From JANSWP01 sp041941305 (lineage in GTDB: Bacteria; Bacteroidota; Bacteroidia; Chitinophagales; Saprospiraceae), in NCBI GenBank assembly GCA_041941305.1, contig JBGTQJ010000028.1:51271-115270 (forward strand): a stretch of 64,000 nt of DNA, read 5' to 3'. Under the pieces are notes generated by a model. It searched no databases. It worked only from the letters and a program-made list of their open reading frames with translations, and was not told the origin of the DNA. Numbering within the stretch: the first letter of the stretch is position 1; every line of letters begins with the position of its first letter. Positions 16,367 through 24,413 of the stretch are shown piece by piece. The translations under genes were made by a program, and so were the position numbers.

Positions 16367-16435
16367 GATATTATTTTTTAAGTACCTGGTTATTGAAAAT
16401 GGTATGAAACTACTAGGACTATGGAGCACTCTATC

Positions 16436-16636
16436 CTACCAAAGAGAACCCGTATAAAGCATCGCATTTATCCAAAATGATTCATCGCTTGAGTCTCCAA
16501 TTTCTGAATCAGTGTGGTTATTTTCTTTCTGTTCTACTTTTCTCTTTTTTGATGTAGGCTCCAAGTTGTCAGAGTTGGAATTCAAATCCTTTAAGGAGTT
16601 TGAATCCTCTTTCCAAAAGTTAATGTTAGTAAGCAT
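16436..16636 (-). CDS. 66-residue peptide, candidate precursor of the cluster
   Basis: A small ATG-started gene embedded in the operon, 11 bp after the stop of the flavoprotein gene and 69 bp before the preferred start of the Fe/2OG enzyme. The first 53 residues are very hydrophilic, rich in Asp, Glu, Ser, Asn and Lys and without Cys. The last 13 (Phe54 to Trp66, FWINAMLYTGSLW) are hydrophobic and aromatic. A polar leader followed by a short distinct C-terminal core is the layout of ribosomal natural-product precursors, and the flanking genes encode tailoring-type enzymes. No family is recognised, and its coding status rests on position, ATG and composition. It could also be a small structural protein or a chance frame. 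Confidence 0.5.
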   Translation of the reverse strand: MLTNINFWKEDSNSLKDLNSNSDNLEPTSKKRKVEQKENNHTDSEIGDSSDESFWINAMLYTGSLW

Positions 16637-16647
16637 AATAATTGGGT

Positions 16648-18249
16648 TTAAGCAGGAAGAAGTTCAGAAACAGATTGTGGCTGTTTTTGCAATTCCTTCG
16701 TGGTTTTATTGAAAAATTCTTTTAAAGGCTGGATGTGTTCTTCTTCCCACCATTCTGCTGCCAAATCCTCAATAATGTGGTGCTCATGTACCAGCTTCTG
16801 TGAAGCATAGCATCTAATTACCGGGTGTAAAAAGGCACTTCGATCTGCTTGTTTGGTATCTGTACGGCTAATTCGATCCATGGAGAATGGATCAAAATGA
16901 TCATCGTGCTCTCCGTATTCTAATGTAAGGGTATAGTAGGTGCTTTGGTCTGACACTTGCTCTTCAATGTAATCCAAAGGCATTTCAGAGAAGTGCTCAA
17001 CGAATGCTTCATTTTCTGATAGCAAAAACAAATCTCCCAGGAATCCAAATTGCTGCCAAAGTGCAGAAGTCTGATTAATCCTTTCAATAACTGCATTCGT
17101 CAAATCGTCCTTATCCATCAGGATAGTTTGACAAGGCCAAGGCTTATCCTGATACTTTACCTCCAGCATTCTGAATAAAGCCTTTACATTATATCTAAAG
17201 CCATGGATAAAGGACGAATTAGATTTTTTGTAATCTCTAACATGCATCAATGTTCCAGCGAAGTATAAATCTTCTACATTAACGGATTCCCATTCACTAG
17301 TCTGAGCTGGGTATTTAATATTTGAACTCAAAACAGGTTTGCAGGAATCATCGAAAATGGAATCATCAAATCTAAAGCCAGTACAGGTAATCACTCGATC
17401 ATAAACCAGCCTCTCCACTTCACCATCAGCATGCAAGTAGCTAAGTGTCACATGGTATTCTTCATTTATTAATGCTATCTTTTCAATTTCGGCATCCAGG
17501 ATAGCATTCTGAGACTTTAGGTGATAGGTATCAAGTACATTGTTATTAACTGCCCTAAGATGTCCGGGGTAATGGGTTTTCCAGGCCAAATTCAATGAAT
17601 GTGGACTGCAAATATGAACACTTTGGGTTGTTTCAATCAGATTATCTGCAGTTTCAAATGCAGAATTCCCTTTCCCAATAATGAGGACTCTTTGATTGAT
17701 AAAATCTTCAGGATCAACAGAGACATTGATGTAATTTTCAGTTAATTCAATTCCTGGAATTTCTGGTATATAGGGAATGGAAATACCTGTAGCTACAATC
17801 AGACGTTTGCAAACATATGCTCTCCCTTTTTGATCAAAAAGATGAAATTTCCTATTTTTTGAAATATGCTGTACCCTAACTCCGTATTTAATTTTCAATG
17901 CAAAATGCCTGGCAAAATCAGTTACATAATTTACAAGGTCATCAGCATCTGGAAAGTATTTTTTTGTATAATTTCTAAAAGACTTTTCCTGCTCCTCACA
18001 CAATAAAGAATTCCAGTCCCATCTTAAATTGATTTCCGGATCATCATATCCTGTATAGCATTTATTGATGGATAATAATTTTCTGTGGCGCGGATAGGTG
18101 GAAAAGAAGGAAGCAGGAGCATTGTTAGCTTCCAGTATCAAATAATCTCTTCCTTCTTTTTCTAAGAAGTAGCCCAACTGAACACCTGCCGGACCTGCTC
18201 CAATAATAATATAATCCCTTTCGAATTTTGTATTGTTATTCTGTTTCAT
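16648..18249 (-). CDS. FOXRED2-like FAD-dependent oxidoreductase
   Basis: A 533-residue flavoprotein of the flavin-monooxygenase type. The FAD Rossmann motif is GAGPAG (17-22). The second dinucleotide motif IGKGNSAFETADN (191-203) suits NADPH, and ATGISIPYIP and TCTGFRFDD are the usual later ATG motifs. The region about 38-85 (NAPASFFSTYPRHRKLLSIN, then RWDWNSLL) is, from memory, very similar to animal FOXRED2, an ER flavoprotein, as is YPGHLRAVNNNVLDTYHLKS. No signal peptide, so the bacterial protein is cytoplasmic. Residues about 400-533 form an acidic C-terminal extension. The gene is 67 bp after the GNAT-like gene and 11 bp before the 66-residue peptide, so co-expression is very likely. 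Likely role: oxygenation or oxidation of a pathway intermediate; substrate unknown. Confidence 0.8.
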   Translation of the reverse strand: MKQNNNTKFERDYIIIGAGPAGVQLGYFLEKEGRDYLILEANNAPASFFSTYPRHRKLLSINKCYTGYDDPEINLRWDWNSLLCEEQEKSFRNYTKKYFPDADDLVNYVTDFARHFALKIKYGVRVQHISKNRKFHLFDQKGRAYVCKRLIVATGISIPYIPEIPGIELTENYINVSVDPEDFINQRVLIIGKGNSAFETADNLIETTQSVHICSPHSLNLAWKTHYPGHLRAVNNNVLDTYHLKSQNAILDAEIEKIALINEEYHVTLSYLHADGEVERLVYDRVITCTGFRFDDSIFDDSCKPVLSSNIKYPAQTSEWESVNVEDLYFAGTLMHVRDYKKSNSSFIHGFRYNVKALFRMLEVKYQDKPWPCQTILMDKDDLTNAVIERINQTSALWQQFGFLGDLFLLSENEAFVEHFSEMPLDYIEEQVSDQSTYYTLTLEYGEHDDHFDPFSMDRISRTDTKQADRSAFLHPVIRCYASQKLVHEHHIIEDLAAEWWEEEHIQPLKEFFNKTTKELQKQPQSVSELLPA

Positions 18250-18316
18250 AAGAGTTGTTTATTATGATTGATGATTTGTTTTTAGGTTTCTGACCTTTGG
18301 AGAGTTGAATTAAGCT

Positions 18317-19138
18317 CTAGGCAGCAGCAGCCACTTTTAGGGCAGCTCTCCATTGCTTTAAATCTTCTTTTAGTAGCTTATTTAATTTTCGTTCAAGGTT
18401 GAGAACTTCGGGCAAGTCCTGAATCCATAAATGGCAATATTTATCCCAGTCATGTGATTGGTATTCTGAAAGCGGAAAGTCATCTCCACAGTAGGGCCTT
18501 ACGGTGGTAGAGTCTTTAAAATTTTCATGAACGATAAACATTTCCCCATTTTCAATCCATCCTCCTAAACTTCCCACAAATGGAAATGAATTCCAACTGG
18601 CTATTTTCCATTCCATTTTCTTAAAAACAGGAGAGGCCGCCAATCCCAGGCAATAAGAAGTTCGAACCTGCTCAAAGTGGTTCGAGTTGAGAGATAACTC
18701 TTTATTTAAGAAAGAATAGATTCCTTTATTCGTCCAACCAGGCTTTGTCCAGCCTGTAACAAATTGGGAAACGTCGCATTTTGGAAAGCTGTAATAATCC
18801 AGGTTTAAAATGGCGGCTAGTGATTGCTTGAAGTTTGTAGAAAAGGAAGAAACATAACTGATATAACTCACTACTTCTTCGTTATAGATTGCACAAGCTG
18901 CCTGCCCATTCAGCCAACGCTTTTTCAGGGTTTTGGCTGAACAATTAATTAGTTTGGGCTCTTTACAAATCTCTTTTGACAGGTTTTCCCATGTTTGGTT
19001 TGAAATTATTAATTGGGGATCTTTTATAAGCTGACATTTCTCAACAGAAGCTGGTAACACACTATAGGTCAGTTTTAATTGGATTGGAATTGGGTTGTTC
19101 CTGATAGTTCTTGTTAGCGGAGTAGAGTTTCGTTTCAT
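18317..19138 (-). CDS. GNAT-like acyltransferase (tentative), first gene of the operon
   Basis: A 273-residue soluble protein and the promoter-proximal gene of the minus-strand operon. The middle part reads like a GNAT fold: a strand, ACAIYNEEVVSYISYVSSFS, then a TGWTKPGWTNKGIYSFL segment near 127-143 that resembles the acetyl-CoA-binding motif A with its helix, followed by CLGLAASPVFKKMEWK, like the usual late GNAT segment. I do not recognise a specific family. The C-terminal 40 residues are helical and end in Ala repeats. In this context it could acylate an amine or supply an acyl group; this is inference. Confidence 0.45.
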   Translation of the reverse strand: MKRNSTPLTRTIRNNPIPIQLKLTYSVLPASVEKCQLIKDPQLIISNQTWENLSKEICKEPKLINCSAKTLKKRWLNGQAACAIYNEEVVSYISYVSSFSTNFKQSLAAILNLDYYSFPKCDVSQFVTGWTKPGWTNKGIYSFLNKELSLNSNHFEQVRTSYCLGLAASPVFKKMEWKIASWNSFPFVGSLGGWIENGEMFIVHENFKDSTTVRPYCGDDFPLSEYQSHDWDKYCHLWIQDLPEVLNLERKLNKLLKEDLKQWRAALKVAAAA

Positions 19139-19396
19139 GATAATAATTTTTAGATATTATCTTTTGAAACAAATATGTGGGCAAGGCAATCTAAAGTGTC
19201 AGGAGGATTGTTTCAAACTATCGAACTATTGTTTCATTTTAGAAAAAAAAATAGCATTATTGTTTCCCAGCAGAACAACAAACCAACACATCTTACTGAT
19301 AATCAAATACTTAAACGTTTCTCCCAACAAAAAGGAAGTTTTTTGGGCAATTGCATTTTTTATGTAATTTATAATCCTTTTAACTCAATATTGGAT

Positions 19397-19572
19397 TAAC
19401 GTGAGGTTCAAGTTCAATGAATTCATTCTCGACAACTTATCATTAAAACCTGTTAGGTTGTCCTAAGAAATAATCAGGGAGATGTAAAAATCCTTGCGAT
19501 TCTTTTGCCTAAATTCAACCTAACAGGTTATTTGTAAGTAAAATGCCTACTTTTTGCTCAAACCTCACGTTA
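19397..19572. mobile_element. MITE-like element, copy 1
   Basis: A 176-bp element with perfect 12-bp terminal inverted repeats, TAACGTGAGGTT (19397-19408) and AACCTCACGTTA (19561-19572). It has an internal 14-bp inverted pair, AACCTGTTAGGTTG (19447-19460) and CAACCTAACAGGTT (19516-19529). No coding capacity. A clearly homologous copy in opposite orientation lies at 53369-53540, which argues for a mobile origin. It sits upstream of the biosynthetic operon and could alter its promoter region. Confidence 0.75.
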
Positions 19573-19747
19573 GAGTAGAAAGTGAGGCAGGTATTGAGTA
19601 ATCAAGGCTCAAAAAATTAGGCTTCTTGAAATAACATCGTGTATTCAATTCTTTTTTTATTCAAAAACGGATGCTGGGTATTTGAAAATAAACGGTGAGT
19701 CATTTATTCAGGTTTAATATAATACTTCAATTTTTCCCTTAGTTAAC

Positions 19748-19783
19748 CATTGCAGCATCGCAGAATAGTAGTATCGTAGTATT
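19748..19783. repeat. Degenerate octamer array
   Basis: Four to five units related to CAGCATCG/TAGTATCG, kin to the array at 9469-9520. It runs into the stop codon of the minus-strand DUF885 gene. Confidence 0.6.
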
Positions 19784-21440
19784 AAAAATCAACAATCCGC
19801 TTAACCTCATCATCAATCCCCGTCATCTCCCAATGTCCAAGCGCAATCGGAATATTCCCCATGGCATTCAATTGGTCAAAAAAGTCCTTCACCCGAAAGG
19901 GCTCATTTTTCGATTCCTTCATCTTGGCAAAATCCGCCATGGCATTTTCGACGAGGTATTTTCCGGTAATATAACTGGTTCCATATCCCGGTTGGCGCAG
20001 ATAGAGATGTTGTTCAAAAATGAGCAACTCTTTTTCAGTTTTCATCCATCCCCGAGGGGTATATTCTGAATGAATGCCGCCTGCTTCTTCCATGGTCATT
20101 TCATTGGCATGTGCATAGAGTGAACCCAAACCACGAGCTGCACGCTGAGCAATCATAATGTAGACTATCTCTCTTACCCTTGGATTGTCATCATACAATC
20201 CAGCTTGCATAAACATTTCTTCAACAGCAGTGGCCACTCCTTCACTTCGGGAATCAAAAATATTGTACAAAAGGGGATCACGACGGATTTCACTTTGATG
20301 AGGTTCATTGTCCATTCTCGCTAATTCAAACCAATGGTAAAAATGAGAATAGAGTGGTCTTGGGTCGTAATGCGCCGTAATCCAAAAGAAATGGCGTTGC
20401 TCTTTTGGGATATATTGTCCCAAATGTACCCTCAGGGCTGGATCGAAATACTCCTTTACGGTCACTATCTCATCTTGTTCCAAAAAGTTCATGAGGCTTT
20501 GAGCGGCTTGTTCTGCCAGGGCATCATAAGCTTCTGGAGAATCTGCATCCACTAGTTCCGGTAGTTTCCGGTTTCGATGTTCTTCCAGTTTTAAGGAAGA
20601 CCAGGCACGGGCGAGTTCTCGTTTTAAAATCATCACTTCATCCTCCCAGGTCAGTGGAACCAGGTGTACATTTTGGAGATACCAGGTATATTGGTCTTTT
20701 CCAATGCCGGAAGGACCTGTTTTCGATTCTGCTTCTGTTTCCAGCCAATTCGTCAAATCATCGGTTGCGGTGACTGCAGCTTGGATACTTGCTACCAATT
20801 CCGCATCCTCGGCAACTCCAGGTTCGTCAAGAATCTTTTTCAGGTTTTCACTTTGCCTTCGAATATCCCGGATTCCAGTAACCCAAAGGTCTTTGGCATT
20901 GCCCGTCAGATTGAGCTTTGCCTGTGCATTCAAAGGAGGAATCACCGCCAGATCCGACAGCAATCTTTTTCTTTCCTCTGCACTAAGGGGAAAGAAATAG
21001 GTCCAGATCTCAGTCGTCATATGATGGGTCGGACCTTCATGAGCAGGCACATCACTGCGATAGGTCCACAGTGACTTGTAATATGCAGGATCGCGTACCC
21101 AGGGTTGGAGCACACGGTGATTAAAGTCATACCCATTCATCTCTGCCCACACAATGTGCCAATCCACCTGCTGTTCAACTGGCCACGCTGAATAATCAAT
21201 GGAAAGCAACTCTGCTTGTAATTTTTCAAACTCAGGCCAACGCTTTTCAAAAGTTGTAGCAGTATAATCCGGTGCGCCCTCCCGGAGCGGCGGTTTTTCA
21301 AATGCTCTCCAATCTTTAAACAAGGTGACCAAATCCTGGTAATCGTTGGAAGTCGGCAAGGGTGCTTGTTCTTTCATAGGTTGACAGGCTATTGTACAGA
21401 AAAACAAAAAAAGGAGAAGGGTACTTTGGTTGCGCATCAT
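19782..21440 (-). CDS. DUF885-family lipoprotein
   Basis: A 552-residue protein with an N-terminal signal (LLLFLFFCTIACQP) whose Cys in TIAC is a plausible lipidation site, so it is probably anchored in the envelope. The C-terminal half has the DUF885 pattern: SEGVATAVEEMFMQAGLYDD, then AQRAARGLGSLYAHANEMTMEEA, PGYGTSYITGKYLVENA and a final FFDQLNAMGNIPIAL. DUF885 proteins are related to zinc peptidases, but the HExPGHH-type zinc motif expected before the SEG motif is not evident here (the region reads HWFELARMDNEPHQSE), so activity may be lost or different. It stands alone on the minus strand between repeat-rich spacers. It has no functional link to neighbours that I can see. Confidence 0.65.
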   Translation of the reverse strand: MMRNQSTLLLFLFFCTIACQPMKEQAPLPTSNDYQDLVTLFKDWRAFEKPPLREGAPDYTATTFEKRWPEFEKLQAELLSIDYSAWPVEQQVDWHIVWAEMNGYDFNHRVLQPWVRDPAYYKSLWTYRSDVPAHEGPTHHMTTEIWTYFFPLSAEERKRLLSDLAVIPPLNAQAKLNLTGNAKDLWVTGIRDIRRQSENLKKILDEPGVAEDAELVASIQAAVTATDDLTNWLETEAESKTGPSGIGKDQYTWYLQNVHLVPLTWEDEVMILKRELARAWSSLKLEEHRNRKLPELVDADSPEAYDALAEQAAQSLMNFLEQDEIVTVKEYFDPALRVHLGQYIPKEQRHFFWITAHYDPRPLYSHFYHWFELARMDNEPHQSEIRRDPLLYNIFDSRSEGVATAVEEMFMQAGLYDDNPRVREIVYIMIAQRAARGLGSLYAHANEMTMEEAGGIHSEYTPRGWMKTEKELLIFEQHLYLRQPGYGTSYITGKYLVENAMADFAKMKESKNEPFRVKDFFDQLNAMGNIPIALGHWEMTGIDDEVKRIVDF

Positions 21441-21469
21441 TTGAAAGTTGGTTTATCCTGACTTAAACT

Positions 21470-21504
21470 AAGGTATACTAAACTTTTGAAGTTTAGTATA
21501 CCTT
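21470..21504. repeat. Left hairpin of the transposase unit
   Basis: AAGGTATACTAAAC (21470-21483), loop TTTTGAA, and GTTTAGTATACCTT (21491-21504) form a perfect 14-bp stem. A diverged partner with the same loop lies at 22249-22281, on the other side of the transposase gene. Confidence 0.75.
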
Positions 21505-21529
21505 CATACTGATAAATTTTTAGAAATCC

Positions 21530-22192
21530 TCATTCCAAATATAAATCACTCTTACTTTTGTCTTCCTTAAAATCCAAATGAAATTTTTTGAAAACCAGTA
21601 ATCCACGCTGCGGATCTGATTCATCAAACAAACTTATCACCTCTGCTCGTATTAATGAAGTAGTTGAATTTGAAAAAAATGCATTATATGAGCTATAGAA
21701 CCATTCTTCATAGTTCTTGCAATATTTATGGTGAATTGGATTGTGATGAATATAAGCCAAAATATGCCACAAATTATATTCATCCTTTATCATTACTCTT
21801 TTAAATCGTTTTTGAAAAAGGCTTCCCGTTCGTCCTTGCTGTTTGTTAAAGGCAAGTGCATAGGAAGTAAACAATCTTTTGAATTGGTCTTCCAAAAATT
21901 CATTAAAGGTGATTTCCTGATTTTGAAACTTAAAAGATTTTATTGTGCCTTCTTTGCTGATTTGTTTATCAATCCAATCATTCTGGAGTTTTACCCTTGC
22001 TAAAAAATGGAAATGATTCGGCATGAGAGTATAAGCAGCTACATCCAAGTAAGGATTGATCAATTTTTTCCACTTTTGAAGAAAGTATTGGTAATTGTCG
22101 TCAGAAAGAAAGATGTTCTCACCATTTATTCCTCTATTATAAATATGGTAAAAACTGTTTTCCTCGAACTTTTGCCAATAATTAGTTTTCAT
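21530..22192 (-). CDS. REP-associated tyrosine transposase (IS200-like Y1 family)
   Basis: A 220-residue Y1 transposase. YTLMPNHFHFL contains the metal-binding HUH pair His60 and His62. The segment YALAFNKQQGRTGSLFQKRFK (111 onward) supplies the catalytic Tyr111 and the RxGxLFQ motif typical of REP-associated tyrosine transposases (RAYT), and AYIHHNPIHH follows at the usual place. Length is normal and no frame damage is visible. Hairpins with the same TTTTGAA loop flank the gene at 21470-21504 and 22249-22281, as expected of IS200/RAYT units that process single-stranded hairpin ends. Related half-motifs (TTTACTAAAC, GTTTAGTAAAC) occur at 25333, 42785 and 43024, so it may have mobilised small palindromic elements in this genome. 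Confidence 0.85.
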   Translation of the reverse strand: MKTNYWQKFEENSFYHIYNRGINGENIFLSDDNYQYFLQKWKKLINPYLDVAAYTLMPNHFHFLARVKLQNDWIDKQISKEGTIKSFKFQNQEITFNEFLEDQFKRLFTSYALAFNKQQGRTGSLFQKRFKRVMIKDEYNLWHILAYIHHNPIHHKYCKNYEEWFYSSYNAFFSNSTTSLIRAEVISLFDESDPQRGLLVFKKFHLDFKEDKSKSDLYLE

Positions 22193-22248
22193 GCGGGTTT
22201 TTTGGAAAGGTAGAATATTTAATTGATTTTGTTAAGGTTTCTTAAGTT

Positions 22249-22281
22249 AGGTTTACTAAACTTTTGAAGTTTGGATGTACT
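22249..22281. repeat. Right hairpin of the transposase unit
   Basis: AGGTTTACTAAAC (22249-22261), loop TTTTGAA, then GTTTGGATGTACT. The stem is imperfect but clearly related to the perfect hairpin at 21470-21504. The two bracket the transposase gene as an element of about 810 bp. Confidence 0.65.
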
Positions 22282-22331
22282 ATGTTCTATCATCATCCGT
22301 CTACTAATTAACGTCAATGGTATTATGCATA

Positions 22332-24212
22332 TCATCCATAAATTACATCACTGGCCTGACGGACTTCTACAGCTGATACCGGATCTTCCCAGCCTTGTTC
22401 CTGAGCTACTGCCGACATAGAATATTTTAGTGTGGCTTGCATTACAGGAAATCTTCTGGCTAATTCTGGCTGTGCCCCTATTTCCGAATATATTTCCATA
22501 CCACCGTCTTTTAAATCCCACAAAGCCACATAGGGTTCTCCGATTAAAAATTCTCCATATCCCTTTGCATTCATATCTTTTTGAATTCTTGCCTTGAATA
22601 AAGGTATTATTTTTTCTTCAAGTATATCCCGGTATTTATTACTAATGAGGAAAGAGGCACCACACCAAAATTTTGACTTGGAAAGATTGGTGATTTTTTG
22701 ATTCAAAAATGCTGAAGTTTGCATGGGTTCAGGAGAACCCGCAGAATTTACGATTAGCACCATTTCCGGGCTTTGATCTTTGATTTGTCTTACAGCCCCA
22801 CCTATTTTTATCCAATCGCCTATTGAGGTAGGAAACCACACTTCATTCTCATCGTAATTGCGAGATCGCAAGCCGATTAAATCTTTAATTGGCAATCTTA
22901 TTCTTCCTCCCGATAACTCCGGATTAGTCAAATAACAAAATTGCCCTATTTTTTCTACTTTATAAGGCACACCTTTATAGATAAGTCGTTCATTTTGACG
23001 AACAGCCCCTAAATTTAATAAGAGTTGAACTTGTTTTACATAATCTCCAATTGAATTCTTGGTAGACCAGATTACTGCTAAAGCAAACAGAAGTATTATG
23101 CCCAATAAAATCCAATCATTTACTACGAAAAAAATATAGATTACTGCCATGATACCAATAACAACGGCAAAAACCCTAAAAAGTAAATCTATGAGATTCG
23201 CCCAAAAAACATGCTTGTCTGTACGATGAAGAGGGCTATATTTTTGAACAAGTCGATGCAACAAATGAAAAGCAAGGATTATCCCAAAAAAGGCGAGCAT
23301 TGCCAATAAAACATTTTTTCCTTGCACTTGTGCAAATGTGATAAACCCAGACGGTTTTTCTTTTAGAATTTGTTCTTCATCCAACAGGTGTTGTTGGGCG
23401 GTATTGAGGTTTGTTGTAAATTCTTTTTCCTGTTGTTGCCAGTAATCCAGTAGGGCATCCGCACGTTTTTGAGCTTCTGGATTTCGAATATCATCATGTA
23501 CCATACTCATTCTTTCAATCCCGTCCTTTATTTGAGCTATTCTGGTTTCATAATACATAATTTCATCAGTCAATTTTGCAATGCGGCGGGTCGTTCCTGT
23601 TAAATCTTTAAAACTCCGAATCGTAGGAGATAAGATGTCACTTAATTCTTCCTGAAGTGATAATACCTCCACCTCTTTTTCAAAAAAACCGGCGGTATCA
23701 AGTCCCGTAAGAGCAGTGTTGTAGTTATTCCCCAATACCTTAAGTCGCTCACCTAAGCCCGTAATTTCAACATCGATTTCTGCTTTTGCTTCTTCAGTTG
23801 GAGCCGAATCTTTATTCGCTTTTTTTTCTTGTAGCGTTTGTTCAATAGCATCAATCGCTTCTCCAATCTGGTTCACAATAGTCAACCGTCGTTGATTTTC
23901 CAATTGAACTTCCAAGGCATCCATAATTTTTTTGACAGAATCCTGCACCAGTCCTGCCTGATCAAAATGTGCGGTAAGCTGTGTAAGGGTCAATACACTA
24001 TCTTGAATTTTGAATTTAAATTGATCCAATTTAGATTTTGACGTATGTTGTTCGATAAGTTCTAATATGTCCGTTGTCACTGTAAAGGATTCTTCCTTAA
24101 TTACTTCCACCGTGTCTGTATCTGCTGGTTGTTGTCCAAATGAGCAATTAGCAGAGAAGCATAAACCAACTGCCAAAGTAGTGCACCACAGGTAATAAAC
24201 TTTCTTTTTCAT
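22332..24212 (-). CDS. MscS-like mechanosensitive channel protein with coiled-coil periplasmic domain
   Basis: A 626-residue protein with an N-terminal signal peptide (cleavage probably after CSFG). Residues about 40-290 form a Glu/Lys/Gln-rich helical, coiled-coil periplasmic region. Three membrane helices follow (about 300-322, 336-363 and 366-381). The stretch AVIWSTKNSIGDYVKQVQLLLN is the likely pore helix, and RLIYKGVPYKVEKIGQFCYLTNPELSGGRIRLPIKDLIGL is like the MscS beta domain, where small soluble strands set surface access. The C-terminal 170 residues are mixed alpha/beta. The large extracytoplasmic helical domain is reminiscent of the MscK/MscM-type members. Role: release of solutes on hypo-osmotic shock. 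Single gene. Confidence 0.7.
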   Translation of the reverse strand: MKKKVYYLWCTTLAVGLCFSANCSFGQQPADTDTVEVIKEESFTVTTDILELIEQHTSKSKLDQFKFKIQDSVLTLTQLTAHFDQAGLVQDSVKKIMDALEVQLENQRRLTIVNQIGEAIDAIEQTLQEKKANKDSAPTEEAKAEIDVEITGLGERLKVLGNNYNTALTGLDTAGFFEKEVEVLSLQEELSDILSPTIRSFKDLTGTTRRIAKLTDEIMYYETRIAQIKDGIERMSMVHDDIRNPEAQKRADALLDYWQQQEKEFTTNLNTAQQHLLDEEQILKEKPSGFITFAQVQGKNVLLAMLAFFGIILAFHLLHRLVQKYSPLHRTDKHVFWANLIDLLFRVFAVVIGIMAVIYIFFVVNDWILLGIILLFALAVIWSTKNSIGDYVKQVQLLLNLGAVRQNERLIYKGVPYKVEKIGQFCYLTNPELSGGRIRLPIKDLIGLRSRNYDENEVWFPTSIGDWIKIGGAVRQIKDQSPEMVLIVNSAGSPEPMQTSAFLNQKITNLSKSKFWCGASFLISNKYRDILEEKIIPLFKARIQKDMNAKGYGEFLIGEPYVALWDLKDGGMEIYSEIGAQPELARRFPVMQATLKYSMSAVAQEQGWEDPVSAVEVRQASDVIYG

Positions 24213-24226
24213 TTTGTACGAGCTTT

Positions 24227-24413
24227 AGAAACTGTTTTGAAATCCTCAGTGAAATTGTTTATAGCATATTTTTTGTTCAATTGAGGCGCAAAAACCGGAG
24301 TTTAGCCAAAGCTAAATAGCTTGTCCCGAAGCATTTCGGGAAGGATTTTTGAAACAAAGCGTGATAAAAAAATAGGCATAAAAAAATCATTGATGTGTTT
24401 CAAAACAGTTTCT
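24227..24413. mobile_element. MITE-like element with 16-bp inverted ends
   Basis: AGAAACTGTTTTGAAA (24227-24242) and TTTCAAAACAGTTTCT (24398-24413) are exact reverse complements at the ends of a 187-bp segment without coding capacity. Its centre has a small hairpin (TCCCGAA and TTTCGGGA). It lies 14 bp upstream of the channel gene's start codon, so it probably carries or displaces that gene's promoter. Confidence 0.7.

Noticed and set aside
16520..16560. KKRKV-like nuclear localisation signal in the 66-residue peptide
   Set aside because: A basic run in a bacterial peptide has no such meaning; treated as part of a charged leader-like region.
20664..21074. A 136-residue plus-strand frame
   Set aside because: Opposite strand of the DUF885 gene, no start context, no recognisable family.
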